A DNA stretch of 64,000 bases, taken from Mitsuokella sp. oral taxon 131 str. W9106. GTDB lineage: Bacteria; Bacillota; Negativicutes; Selenomonadales; Selenomonadaceae. The notes under the pieces were generated by a model, which did not search any database, had not been told where the DNA came from, and saw nothing but the letters and a program-made list of their open reading frames with translations. Shown here piece after piece: positions 1-8,360 of the stretch. The position numbers and the translations under genes were made by a program. The stretch is from contig NZ_KI273050.1 in the NCBI RefSeq assembly GCF_000469545.1, positions 62,001-126,000 of the forward strand, in the 5' to 3' direction. The stretch's first letter is position 1. Each line of letters begins with the position of its first letter.

Positions 1-40
1 GGGAAAGCGCATAGGAAATCAGGATGAATTTTCCATTTTC

Positions 41-69
41 TTGATTCTTGCTACAGCTTTCGCTACAAT
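41..69 (+). promoter_or_regulatory. sigma-A promoter of the LacI/aldolase/dhaKL operon
   Basis: TTGATT (41-46), a 17-bp spacer and TACAAT (64-69), about 70 bp before the LacI-type gene. It would drive the whole operon, because the downstream genes overlap or are closely spaced. Confidence 0.75.
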
Positions 70-74
70 AAGCA

Positions 75-98
75 CGGGACACACGACGAATTGTCCCG
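75..98. promoter_or_regulatory. inverted repeat just after the promoter, possible LacI-family operator
   Basis: CGGGACA and TGTCCCG form a perfect 7-bp inverted repeat separated by 10 bp, starting about 6 bp after the -10 box. It covers the expected transcription start, where an autorepressing LacI-family protein could bind. It could equally be a short leader hairpin. The operator role is inferred from position only. Confidence 0.4.
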
Positions 99-137
99 CC
101 AAGTGGTTTCAGAAGTGTCCTGAGCAGGAAAGGGAAT

Positions 138-1208
138 ATGGCTAGAAGAAGCGGAAAAAAACGTATGACGCTGGAAGATGTTGCGCGGCTTGCGGGCGTG
201 TCGAAGACGACCGTCTCGCTTGTGCTGAATGATAAAGATGGCGTGGGCGCGGAAAAAAGGGAAGAGATTCTGCGCATTGTGGAAGAAACGGGCTATCAAT
301 GGAAGGCACGAGGGAAAAGACAAGGGCAGCGAAACACGGTGCGATTTGTCAAGTACAAAGAGCAAGGCTTTATGGTGGAGCAGAATGGGGACTTCATTTC
401 CCGCATTACGGATGGGATGGAACAAATGGCGCATCGAAATGACATGATCTTATCCATCACGAATGTGAGCGCGGATGATTTGGAGGAGATGATTCCGAAA
501 ATCAATGAGGAAGAGGATTTCGGTATCGTGTTCCTTGCGACGGAGTTTCCTCCGAATCGAGCGGAGGTGCTGAGCAAGTTCCATGCACCGCTTGTCATAC
601 TCGACAATGAAATGAGGTGGCAAAACTACAATGTGGTCGTCATGGACAATGCCTATGCGATTTATATGGCAGTAAAGCATCTCTATGAGATGGGGCATCG
701 CAGGATAGGGCATATCACGACGCAATGCCCGGTCAGCAATATGGAGGCGCGGACACATGCATTTGGCGATGTCATGCAGTCCTTGGGACTGACTTGGGAA
801 TCGCGCTATGCCTATACGACAGCAGATGACATTGATTCCTATTGCGATTCCCTGCTGGAGCAGCTTGATCCGAATGACCTTCCCACGGCGCTTGTCGCAG
901 ATAACGACACGATTGCAATCAATGCGCTCCTTGCGCTGGATAAGCTCGGAAAGCGGGTGCCGGAGGATGTTTCCGTGATGGGAATTGATGATCTGACCAT
1001 CAGTGCCATCACGAGACCAGAGCTGACGACGGTTCGCTTGGAGAAAACACGGATGGGACGCTTGGCGATTGAGCGTGTGCTGTCGATAGCGGAAGGGGAC
1101 AGCGCGCCAATGAAGATTTTTACAGGAGCGAAGCTGATACGGCGAAAGTCCGTGGCGAGAATCTTGCCCGAATCGGATAGGCAGTGGAAAGGAGGCGGAA
1201 CATGCTAG
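138..1208 (+). CDS. LacI-family transcriptional regulator
   Basis: A 356-residue regulator. The N-terminus (about residues 10-30, MTLEDVARLAGVSKTTVSLVLN) is a typical LacI helix-turn-helix and hinge helix. The rest is a periplasmic-binding-protein-like effector domain, including the family's VMGIDDLTISAITRPELTTV stretch near residue 290. The start has a good ribosome site (GGAAAGGG, about 5 bp upstream). It is the first gene of an operon and its last 7 bases overlap the aldolase gene, so it probably controls that sugar or polyol pathway. The effector cannot be read from the sequence. The length is normal for the family. Confidence 0.93.
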   Translation: MARRSGKKRMTLEDVARLAGVSKTTVSLVLNDKDGVGAEKREEILRIVEETGYQWKARGKRQGQRNTVRFVKYKEQGFMVEQNGDFISRITDGMEQMAHRNDMILSITNVSADDLEEMIPKINEEEDFGIVFLATEFPPNRAEVLSKFHAPLVILDNEMRWQNYNVVVMDNAYAIYMAVKHLYEMGHRRIGHITTQCPVSNMEARTHAFGDVMQSLGLTWESRYAYTTADDIDSYCDSLLEQLDPNDLPTALVADNDTIAINALLALDKLGKRVPEDVSVMGIDDLTISAITRPELTTVRLEKTRMGRLAIERVLSIAEGDSAPMKIFTGAKLIRRKSVARILPESDRQWKGGGTC

Positions 1209-1873
1209 AGGAGTTGAAAGATCGAGTTTTGCTCGTTGCACAGAAAGCGCAACGAGAGGGGCTGTGCAAGCATAAGTCTGGGAATTTTTCGATGCGTGAT
1301 GAAAAGACAGGCTATCTTGTCATCACGCCGACGGGCGCAGATCGTGAGCGATTGTCCGTCGATGACATGGTCGTCATGAACATGGATGCGATGGTTGTGG
1401 AGAATAAAACATGCCTTCGTCCGACAAGCGAGGCACTTGTCCACATCAGAGCTTACGCGCTTCGTCCGGAATTGCGTGCGGTTGCGCACACGCATTCCAT
1501 GTATGCAACCACATTCGCCGTACTGGCAAAGCCGATTCCTGCCATCATTTACGAGCTGTCGCATCTGAATTGCAAAAAGGCGCGGATTCCTGTCGCGCGG
1601 TATGGACGCCCGGGAACCCCTGCACTTGCAGACTCCATCGTGGAGCCGCTGCAGGAGGCAGATGTCCTGCTCATGCAGGGACACGGGGCGATGGCCGTTG
1701 ACGCAAGCTCGATTGAGGAGGCATACCTGAAGGCAGCCTATATCGAGGAACTGGCAGAGATGTATCACCATGCCCTGACGGCAGGCAATGGGATCGAGCC
1801 GCCGGTGTTTTCTGCAGAAGAATTGCAGAAATGGGAATATCCAAAAGAAATCCAATTTTCACATCAAAAGTAG
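1202..1873 (+). CDS. class II aldolase (L-fuculose-phosphate aldolase family)
   Basis: A 223-residue zinc-dependent class II aldolase/adducin-family protein. Zinc ligands are visible as the HTH pair in AVAHTHSMYATT and the histidine of LLMQGHGAMAVD. A glutamate in PTSEALVH matches the catalytic acid of fuculose-phosphate aldolase. I chose ATG at 1202 because AAAGGAGGCGG lies directly before it; a GTG at 1184 falls inside that ribosome site. The gene overlaps the regulator and precedes DhaK/DhaL homologues, so it probably cleaves a phosphorylated ketose to a triose phosphate (DHAP) plus an aldehyde. The exact sugar is unknown and no transporter is in view. Confidence 0.88.
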   Translation: MLEELKDRVLLVAQKAQREGLCKHKSGNFSMRDEKTGYLVITPTGADRERLSVDDMVVMNMDAMVVENKTCLRPTSEALVHIRAYALRPELRAVAHTHSMYATTFAVLAKPIPAIIYELSHLNCKKARIPVARYGRPGTPALADSIVEPLQEADVLLMQGHGAMAVDASSIEEAYLKAAYIEELAEMYHHALTAGNGIEPPVFSAEELQKWEYPKEIQFSHQK

Positions 1874-1913
1874 AGGCTTGTAGAGGCTTAATGATGGAAA
1901 TGAGGTAGTTGCC

Positions 1914-2981
1914 ATGAAAAAGATAATCAACCGACCAGAAGATTATGCGCTCGATATGCTGAAGGGGATTTATGTTGCGCATGGGAAGGAGGTAAAGGCA
2001 GCAAATGGAGATCTGCGCGCATATTGCACGGCGAGGAAACATGAGGGAAAGGTTGCGATCATTACGGGAGGTGGCTCAGGGCATTTGCCCCTCTTTCTTG
2101 GCTATGTAGGCGAGGGGCTGCTTGATGCCTGCGCCGTGGGCGATGTGTTCCAGTCGCCTTCCGCCAAGACGATATATAGCGCGACGCAGGAAGTAGAGGC
2201 TGGCGCGGGCGTGCTCTATCTTTACGGAAACTATACGGGCGATATCATGAATTTTGACATGGTGGCGGAGATGTGCGAGGACGACGATATTCCCGTACAT
2301 TCCATCGTGGGAGCAGATGATGTCGCCTCCAATACCGATCCAGGCAAGCGGCGCGGTGTGGCAGGGATTTTCTTCCTGTACAAATGCGCTGGTGCAAAAG
2401 CAGCAGCGGGCGGCACGCTCGATGAGGTTCTAGCGGCGGCACAGGCAGCAAAGGATGCCACCCGGACGATTGGCTTTTCGCTCACGCCGTGCATCCTGCC
2501 CGAGGTCGGACATCCGAATTTCACATTGGACGATAATGAAATGTCGATGGGCATGGGCATTCACGGCGAGCCAGGCGTATGGAATGGTCCGTTGAAGACG
2601 GCGGACGAGATTGCCGCAGAGTGCATGGAGAAGTTGCTGGCAGATATGCCGGTACCCGCAGGGGATGAGGTTGCGGTGCTCATCAATGGGCTCGGCGCGA
2701 CATCGCAAGAGGAACTCTATATCCTGTACGGCTCGGTTGCAAATATTCTAAAAGAGAAAGGGATCAAAGTCTATCGAAGCTTCATCGGGGAATATGCGAC
2801 CTCCATGGAAATGATGGGGGCATCCATATCCATCTGCAAGATGGTCAATGATGCCATGAGGCATCAGATCGATTATCCATGCCATACGCCGTTTTATTGC
2901 CAGAAGCAGGACGAGGTCATGACAGGAGGTGTTACGGATGGCGGATGTGATGGGACGAGAGGAAATTCCTGCGCTCTTTGA
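1914..2981 (+). CDS. dhaK: DhaK-type dihydroxyacetone/ketose kinase, substrate-binding subunit
   Basis: A 355-residue DAK1-domain protein. ITGGGSGHLPLFLGYVG near residue 50 is the sugar-binding glycine-rich loop. The histidine of MGMGIHGEPGV (about residue 217) corresponds to the one that binds the ketone covalently as a hemiaminal in known DhaK. It is slightly longer than usual, and its last 44 bases overlap dhaL, so its C-terminal tail (MTGGVTDGGCDGTRG) looks non-conserved. With the neighbouring aldolase, the true substrate may be a ketotetrose or other small ketose rather than dihydroxyacetone. No DhaM is present, so ATP is the likelier phosphate donor. Confidence 0.87.
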   Translation: MKKIINRPEDYALDMLKGIYVAHGKEVKAANGDLRAYCTARKHEGKVAIITGGGSGHLPLFLGYVGEGLLDACAVGDVFQSPSAKTIYSATQEVEAGAGVLYLYGNYTGDIMNFDMVAEMCEDDDIPVHSIVGADDVASNTDPGKRRGVAGIFFLYKCAGAKAAAGGTLDEVLAAAQAAKDATRTIGFSLTPCILPEVGHPNFTLDDNEMSMGMGIHGEPGVWNGPLKTADEIAAECMEKLLADMPVPAGDEVAVLINGLGATSQEELYILYGSVANILKEKGIKVYRSFIGEYATSMEMMGASISICKMVNDAMRHQIDYPCHTPFYCQKQDEVMTGGVTDGGCDGTRGNSCAL

Positions 2982-3591
2982 GGCGGTTGCGGAAATTTTC
3001 GAGGAAAAGAAAGAGGAGCTCTGCGCAATGGATGCCAATATGGGAGATGGCGACCTTGGTCTTACGATGTGTCGTGGATATGGTGCTTTGCCAAATCTCT
3101 TGCGGCAGTATTTGGAAACGGAGGATATCGGAAAGATGCTGCGTAAGGCGGGGATGGACATGGCCTTTGTCGTTCCTTCGACGATGGGAACGCTTATGGC
3201 ATCAGGGCTCATGGCGGCGGGCAAAGCGCTGAAGGGAAAGGCGGAGCTAGGAAGTGCGGAGCTCTGTGCCTATCTCACGGTATTTGCCCAAGGCATAGCC
3301 GAACGTGGGAAATGCGAACGCGGGGATCGAACGATACTCGATGCGCTTGGCGTTGCGGCGGAGCGGGCAGAAGAAACGTGTGCGGCAGATCCCGATACGG
3401 GCCTAGCGGAGATTATGGAAGCGGCGATTGCAGGGGCTCGAGATGGCGTGGAGGCGACCAAGGCAATGCTTCCTAAGTTCGGCAAGGCAGTGGTATTTTC
3501 AGCAAAAGCCAAAGGAATTCCCGATCAGGGCGCAGTCGCAGGGCTCTATTTGTTGGAAGGAATGAACCGATACATTTCAGCGCGGACGTAG
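2938..3591 (+). CDS. dhaL: DhaL-type kinase subunit, nucleotide-binding
   Basis: A 217-residue DAK2-domain protein. The metal-nucleotide binding aspartates are visible in DANMGDGDLGLTM near residue 35, and GDRTILDALGVAAE is the second typical DhaL motif. I chose ATG 2938 because AGGAGG precedes it by about 9 bp. It overlaps dhaK by 44 bp, implying translational coupling and equal subunit production. It pairs with DhaK to phosphorylate a small ketone sugar. The 139 bp after the stop, up to the convergent sigma-54 activator gene, show no clear terminator or gene. Confidence 0.87.
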   Translation: MADVMGREEIPALFEAVAEIFEEKKEELCAMDANMGDGDLGLTMCRGYGALPNLLRQYLETEDIGKMLRKAGMDMAFVVPSTMGTLMASGLMAAGKALKGKAELGSAELCAYLTVFAQGIAERGKCERGDRTILDALGVAAERAEETCAADPDTGLAEIMEAAIAGARDGVEATKAMLPKFGKAVVFSAKAKGIPDQGAVAGLYLLEGMNRYISART

Positions 3592-3730
3592 AAAACAAAA
3601 GACTGGGAGCATAAAAAGTGGGAGCGGTCCAATTGGGCGGTCAGCGAGAAGACAGATGGAGCGCAGAATGAACGCGCAAGGGATCGCGTAGACGCGCAGG
3701 AGCACTCTTGGAGCAGATCGCGCGATAAAC

Positions 3731-5794
3731 TCAATGCATATCCTCGCGCAGGCAAGCGAGACCCTGCACAGTCAGCGTTGTACCGCCGCGCCCGCGCGCG
3801 AGAGTGACATAGCCGAGGCGGGAAAGCCGCTCGAGACGGTGCCTTGCGCTCTGCTCGCTCAGGTAGCCCTGCCGCTCGGACACTGCTTCTGCAAGCCGCT
3901 TTCGCCCGATATGCTGATGGTTATTGGATGCTTCGTACAGCAGCTTTAGCAACAGCATGTCCGTGGCGTCGCATGCGGGAAACGCCATTGGATCCAGTTC
4001 GTTTCGAAAATCAGCCGAAGCCGTAGCAGGCCTCGGCTCTTTTATTTGGGCATCCGTCCGCAGACGGATATGCTCAGGGAGGTTTTGCGGCAGGAATCCC
4101 TCGCCGATGTTGACCATGTACTCCATGCAGTTTTTGAGTTCACGGATATTGCCCGGCCAATCGTAGCACTGAAAGATGTGCATGGTCTCTTGCGGGAAAT
4201 CCGTATGGATGCCGTGCTGCTTCAGAAAGAACGCGACGAGTTCAGGGATGTCGTCGGCGCGCTCGCGAAGGGCGGGAATTTTGATGTTGAACACGTTCAG
4301 GCGGAAGTAGAGGTCGAGTCGAAATTTTTTCTGCCGTACGAGTTCGTAGAGATCCATGTTTGTCGCGGCAATGATACGGATGTCGATTGGGATTGGATGG
4401 ACGCTGCCCACGCGGATAATCTCGCGTTCCTGCAGGACGCGCAGAAGCTTTGCCTGCATATCCATGGGAATCTCAGAAATTTCGTCGAGGAAGATCGTGC
4501 CGCCGCTCGCCGCTTCGAAAAGACCGTGCTTTCCCTTTCGGCTTGCACCGGTGAAGGAACCTTCTTCGTAGCCGAAGAGTTCGCTTTCCATGAGCGAACC
4601 CGAAAGTGCAGCACAGTTGAAGGCGATGAATGGGGCGTCTGCGCGCGGCGAAGCGTTGTGGATCGACTGGACGAAGAGCTCTTTCCCCGTTCCGCTTTCG
4701 CCTTCGATGAGGATATCGCTGCTGCTCTTTGCGGCGCGCTCAGCAAGGCGCAGGATACGATGCAGATTGGCATTGCCCCCTTGTATGTCACGAAAGCTGT
4801 ACTTCGTGTGGCTGCCCGCATGGCGCAAGGCGTATGCCATTCGATCGCTTTGGCTCTCGATGCTTTCGCGTGCGCGCAGGAGGAGCATGCCTTCCTGCAG
4901 GTTTTCGTCATGAAAAACAAGGGATTTGCTGAGGAGATAGTCCTTTCCTTTGATGTGAATAAGTTCATCACGGATGGGCGATCTGTCCATGAGCATGGGC
5001 AGGAGTCTTTCGGGAAACAGATTCACCAGCGGAAGATTGATGAGCTGATGCTCTGAGGGCGGAAAGATTTCCGCCATTTTCTTATTGTAGATATGGACGT
5101 GGTAGTTGGCATCGAAGATGAGTGCGGCGTCGTCGAGCATATCGAGCGTTCCCGATACGCTTGCATGCGTTTCGTGAAACTGGTTGAGCATTTCGACGAA
5201 GCCGGGGTTCAGCGGCATCATGTCGCGCTCGTGACCGCGCAAGATGGCGAGTGTTTCGGTTGATACGAGGTTGAGTGTCGTCAGGATATCGAACAGGCTT
5301 GAGACGTCGACAAGGCGTGGCCCGATCTCGATGATGTTCGCGATATGCTTCGGCACGTAGTCGCGCTCGTTGACGGTGATTGCGTAGCGGATATGCGCGT
5401 AGGAATCCGATTTCGTATTGTCAAACGGGATGAGCTTGACGTTGCGCAGGCCGAGCTCATAGAGGACCGAGATCGTTTGGATCGCCATTTGCCAATACGT
5501 GTTGACGACGAGAACCTCCGCGCGGGATGGGATCATGACAATCCGCTCCCACGCTTCGCGTGAGACCGTGCGCCGCACGATGATGACAGGCGTATGCGGC
5601 AGAAGGTACTTGCGTATGCGTTCACCGACTTCCTGCGAGGGGACGAGTGCGAGATCGCAGTTGATGTACGGCTTGATGCCCGCTTCGAGCGAGTAGCTTG
5701 AAAACTCCATGTAGGCGGAAAAGAGCGATTGCAGCTGATAGATGAAATGCAGGCGGTCACGCAGCAAGATAATAGCGACTTGGTATTTGCGCAT
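3731..5794 (-). CDS. sigma-54-dependent enhancer-binding transcriptional activator
   Basis: A 687-residue activator. Residues 1 to about 200 form an uncharacterised sensory region (PrpR-N-like in style). A PAS-like segment follows at about 205-290 (LDMLDDAALIFDANYHVHIYN). The AAA+ domain has Walker A GESGTGKE near 364, the sigma-54 contact loop GSFTGA near 410 (serine instead of the common alanine) and Walker B IFLDEISEI near 432. The C-terminus (GRKRLAEAVSERQGYLSEQSA) looks like a winged helix rather than the usual Fis-type helix-turn-helix. The start at 5794 has TGGAGG 10 bp upstream; an in-frame ATG at 5830 lacks a ribosome site and would run into the CCAATT repeat region. It diverges from a -24/-12 promoter it very likely controls. 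Confidence 0.92.
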   Translation of the reverse strand: MRKYQVAIILLRDRLHFIYQLQSLFSAYMEFSSYSLEAGIKPYINCDLALVPSQEVGERIRKYLLPHTPVIIVRRTVSREAWERIVMIPSRAEVLVVNTYWQMAIQTISVLYELGLRNVKLIPFDNTKSDSYAHIRYAITVNERDYVPKHIANIIEIGPRLVDVSSLFDILTTLNLVSTETLAILRGHERDMMPLNPGFVEMLNQFHETHASVSGTLDMLDDAALIFDANYHVHIYNKKMAEIFPPSEHQLINLPLVNLFPERLLPMLMDRSPIRDELIHIKGKDYLLSKSLVFHDENLQEGMLLLRARESIESQSDRMAYALRHAGSHTKYSFRDIQGGNANLHRILRLAERAAKSSSDILIEGESGTGKELFVQSIHNASPRADAPFIAFNCAALSGSLMESELFGYEEGSFTGASRKGKHGLFEAASGGTIFLDEISEIPMDMQAKLLRVLQEREIIRVGSVHPIPIDIRIIAATNMDLYELVRQKKFRLDLYFRLNVFNIKIPALRERADDIPELVAFFLKQHGIHTDFPQETMHIFQCYDWPGNIRELKNCMEYMVNIGEGFLPQNLPEHIRLRTDAQIKEPRPATASADFRNELDPMAFPACDATDMLLLKLLYEASNNHQHIGRKRLAEAVSERQGYLSEQSARHRLERLSRLGYVTLARGRGGTTLTVQGLACLREDMH

Positions 5795-5807
5795 AGAGCA
5801 AAAACCT

Positions 5808-5853
5808 CCAATTCCAATGGAATAAACCAATTATAAAGCCAATTCGACCAATT
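5808..5853. promoter_or_regulatory. CCAATT direct repeats, likely upstream activating sequence
   Basis: CCAATT occurs at 5808, 5827, 5839 and 5848, with CCAATGG at 5814. The left part also contains the 13-bp palindrome ATTCCAATGGAAT (5811-5823). The cluster lies about 45-90 bp upstream of the -24 element, the expected distance for a sigma-54 activator site, and overlaps the leader of the activator gene, which suggests autoregulation. The binding role is inferred. Confidence 0.55.
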
Positions 5854-5898
5854 TTACAAGAAAAGAGATAAAAGAAGGCGTAAAACCAGGCGAAAAAG

Positions 5899-5915
5899 TT
5901 GGCACGAAACTTGCA
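5899..5915 (+). promoter_or_regulatory. sigma-54 (-24/-12) promoter
   Basis: TTGGCACGAAACTTGCA matches the RpoN consensus, with GG at 5901-5902 and GC at 5913-5914 at the required 10-bp interval. It lies about 47 bp upstream of the yjiH-like start and divergent from the sigma-54 activator gene. Confidence 0.92.
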
Positions 5916-5961
5916 TTTATCCTATCATAGGTTGCGTTTATTTCTACAGGGGGGATTTTCA

Positions 5962-6630
5962 ATGGGAAACGAAACACCATTCGCGACTCCTGCACAGGAG
6001 AAGCCCGTGCCTTGGTACGGTTATGCGTCGCTTTTGTTCGCGATACTGTTCTTCTCCGGGCTCTTCGCGACGATGCAGGGCTGGCTGCAGGCGTTTGACT
6101 ACACGACGCTGCTTGGGAAGTATGGGACAGTTGCGAGTGAGAGCGGCGCCGCGACGACATTTATCGGGCAGTCGGGGACGGGCGCACGGCAAGGCTTCAT
6201 CTTCGGCCTTAGCCTCGCTCCATGCGTCATGCTTGCACTCGGCATCGTCGAAGTCATCACGCATCTGCAAGGGCTCCGCGCCGCACAGAAAATGCTTACG
6301 CCGCTTCTTCGCCCGCTTCTCGGCATACCGGGAATAGCAGGGCTTGCACTCATTTCGAGCCTGCAAAGCACGGATGCGGGGGCGATCATGATGCGTGAAC
6401 TGCGCGATACGGATATGCTTACGGATCGCGAGCGCTTGATCTTTGCGGCGTTCCAGTTCAGTGCGGACGGCACGATCACAAACTACCTCGGCACGGGATC
6501 TGCGCTGTTCGTCATGATGAATGTCCCGATCCTCATGCCGCTCATCGTCATCTTTGTCTTTAAGTTCGTTGGAGCAAATCTCATACGTATTTACCTCAAG
6601 CGCTACACGGAGGAGGCCCTAAAAGGATGA
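5962..6630 (+). CDS. yjiH: YjiH-like membrane protein with nucleoside-recognition (Gate) fold
   Basis: A 222-residue integral membrane protein with about four or five hydrophobic segments. FGLSLAPCVMLALGIVEVI and LLRPLLGIPGIAGLALISSLQSTDAGA are typical of the nucleoside-recognition/Gate family. ATG 5962 follows AGGGGGG. The stop overlaps the next start by 4 bp. In E. coli the related yjiH and yjiG are adjacent and sit by isoaspartyl dipeptidase; here the pair precedes an M20 peptidase. This suggests the two proteins form a transporter for a peptide or amino-acid conjugate cleaved by that peptidase. Transport function is inferred, not shown. Confidence 0.78.
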   Translation: MGNETPFATPAQEKPVPWYGYASLLFAILFFSGLFATMQGWLQAFDYTTLLGKYGTVASESGAATTFIGQSGTGARQGFIFGLSLAPCVMLALGIVEVITHLQGLRAAQKMLTPLLRPLLGIPGIAGLALISSLQSTDAGAIMMRELRDTDMLTDRERLIFAAFQFSADGTITNYLGTGSALFVMMNVPILMPLIVIFVFKFVGANLIRIYLKRYTEEALKG

Positions 6631-7076
6631 ATCAGTCACTCATTGATGTCTTCGTCGAAGGCGCGAAAAAAGGTCTTCATATCAATCTGACAAGCATGCT
6701 GCCGAATCTCGTCATGGCATTCGTCTTGATCCAGTTCCTGAAGATCACGGGGGTATTGACGCTCCTCAGCAAAGTGTTTGCACCATTCATGGGAATCTTT
6801 GGATTGCCGGGCGAGGGCATCATGGTGCTCTTTTCCGCATGGCTCTCGATGGGCGGCGGCGTCGGTGCAGCGGCAAGCCTTTTTGCGGACGGAACGCTTG
6901 ACGCGCGGCACATCTCGATCCTCATTCCTGCGATCTTCTTGATGGGTGCGCAGGCGCAGTACATGGGACGCTGCCTCGGTACGGCAAATATTCCGAGCAA
7001 GTTTTACCCGCCGCTGCTCTTGATTTCCATCGTCAATGCACTGCTTGCGATGCTTGTCATGCGATTTTTGGCCTGA
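6627..7076 (+). CDS. yjiG: YjiG-like (SpmB-family) membrane protein
   Basis: A 149-residue membrane protein, almost exactly the usual YjiG length. The conserved core is LSKVFAPFMGIFGLPGEGIMVLFSAWLSMGGGVGAAASLF, with a second half ending in LLLISIVNALLAMLVMRFL. It starts at an ATGA overlap with the yjiH-like gene, so the two are translationally coupled and probably act as a heteromer. It shares the sigma-54 promoter with its neighbours. Confidence 0.8.
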   Translation: MNQSLIDVFVEGAKKGLHINLTSMLPNLVMAFVLIQFLKITGVLTLLSKVFAPFMGIFGLPGEGIMVLFSAWLSMGGGVGAAASLFADGTLDARHISILIPAIFLMGAQAQYMGRCLGTANIPSKFYPPLLLISIVNALLAMLVMRFLA

Positions 7077-7118
7077 CGCATCAAGCTTACGGTTTGGCAA
7101 ATAAAAGGAGAGATTATC

Positions 7119-8267
7119 ATGGAACCATTTCGCTTGGAATCCTACCTGAACGACCTGAAGTACCTTGTGAACTTCGACAACGGCAGCTACAATGCCGCAG
7201 GCGTGCGCAAGGTGGCGACGTTCTTTGAGAAGAAGTTCGCCGGTACGATTTGGAAAACGGAGCTGATTCCCGTCGAGGGCGGCAAGGTCGGTCCTTGCCT
7301 TAAGGCCACGAATACGGATACAGACGATTACGACGTCGTCCTGCTCGGACACATGGATACGGTATTCGGGGACGGCGAAGCGGCGAAGCGTCCCTATGCG
7401 ATTGATGAAAAAGGCATCGTGACGGGCGTCGGCGTCAGCGATATGAAGGGGTGCCTGCTTTTGGGATTCTACGCGCTCGCTGAACTCACGAATGCGGGAA
7501 AGCTGGAAGGGACGAAGATATGCTTTCTTTTCAACAGCGACGAGGAGACCGGGTCGAAGTATTCGGGCAGGCTTGTCGAACGGATCGCGCGTCACGCAAA
7601 ACACTGCATCTGCATCGAGGCGGCGCGTGGAAACGGCGCGATGGTCAAGGCCCGCAGTGGGATCGCTGACTATGATCTCATGGCGACGGGAAAGGCGGCA
7701 CATGCGGGCAATAACCCGCAGGAAGGCAGTTCGGCGATCCATGAGCTTGCCCATTGGATCATCGAGCTGCACAAGCTCAGCAATTATGCCGTCGGCACTT
7801 CGGTCAACGTCGGTGTCATCCGCGGCGGCACGGGGCGCAATGTCGTTGCCGATCATGCGGAAGCAGAAGTCGATGTCCGCTTCAGGAGCCAGGCGGAACA
7901 CGATCGCGTGAAGCAAGGCTTCGAGGCACTGGCAAAGCAGCAGTTTACAAGCGGTGGCGCAAAGGTGACGTACGCCTATCGGCTCAACCGTCCGCCGATG
8001 GAAGCGACGCCGGCATCGCTTGCAATCTGTGACCGCGTCTCGGCACTTGCGAAGGAGCTTGGCATGGAGGATGTCTCGTGGGTTCGGGCGGGTGGCGGCT
8101 CGGATGCCAACACCACCGCTGCGATGGGGATCCCGACGATCGATGGTGCAGGACCTGTCGGTGCAGGTGGCCACAGCGCAAGAGAGTGGCTTGACTCAAA
8201 GTCTGTCGAACCGCGCATGAGACTTCTCGAAGAGACGATTCTCTACCTCTGCGGCAAGCGCAAGTAG
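7119..8267 (+). CDS. M20-family metallopeptidase (carboxypeptidase G2/glutamate carboxypeptidase-like)
   Basis: A 382-residue, apparently cytoplasmic zinc peptidase with no signal peptide. Family motifs in order: GHMDTVFG (first zinc histidine near 78), GVSDMKGC (bridging aspartate), SDEETGS (catalytic and zinc glutamates), then the insert (lid) dimerisation domain, and GAGGHSAREW near the end with the last histidine. AAAGGAGAG precedes the ATG. It is the third gene of the sigma-54 operon and probably hydrolyses an imported peptide or N-acyl/folate-type glutamate conjugate. The substrate is not readable from sequence. Confidence 0.9.
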   Translation: MEPFRLESYLNDLKYLVNFDNGSYNAAGVRKVATFFEKKFAGTIWKTELIPVEGGKVGPCLKATNTDTDDYDVVLLGHMDTVFGDGEAAKRPYAIDEKGIVTGVGVSDMKGCLLLGFYALAELTNAGKLEGTKICFLFNSDEETGSKYSGRLVERIARHAKHCICIEAARGNGAMVKARSGIADYDLMATGKAAHAGNNPQEGSSAIHELAHWIIELHKLSNYAVGTSVNVGVIRGGTGRNVVADHAEAEVDVRFRSQAEHDRVKQGFEALAKQQFTSGGAKVTYAYRLNRPPMEATPASLAICDRVSALAKELGMEDVSWVRAGGGSDANTTAAMGIPTIDGAGPVGAGGHSAREWLDSKSVEPRMRLLEETILYLCGKRK

Positions 8268-8311
8268 GAAAAGGCAAGCAATTGAAGCGATTTTTGAATG
8301 GAACCCAAATA

Positions 8312-8324
8312 TGAACATTGTTCA
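8312..8324. promoter_or_regulatory. 13-bp palindrome upstream of nrfHA
   Basis: TGAACA-T-TGTTCA is a perfect inverted repeat in an AT-rich stretch. If TATATA at 8344-8349 is the -10 box, the palindrome centre falls near -38 to -40, close to the class II activator position used by Crp/Fnr proteins. The half-site is not the standard FNR TTGAT, so the regulator is unknown. Confidence 0.45.
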
Positions 8325-8360
8325 TTATTTTTGTTTATGCCGATATATAAAATATTTATA

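Noticed and set aside
4046-5056. 336-codon plus-strand frame inside the sigma-54 activator
   Set aside because: It is antisense to the conserved AAA+ domain and has no family features.
6636-8174. 512-codon minus-strand frame opposite the yjiG-like and M20 genes
   Set aside because: It is a shadow of GC-rich codon bias. The plus-strand genes carry recognisable family motifs.
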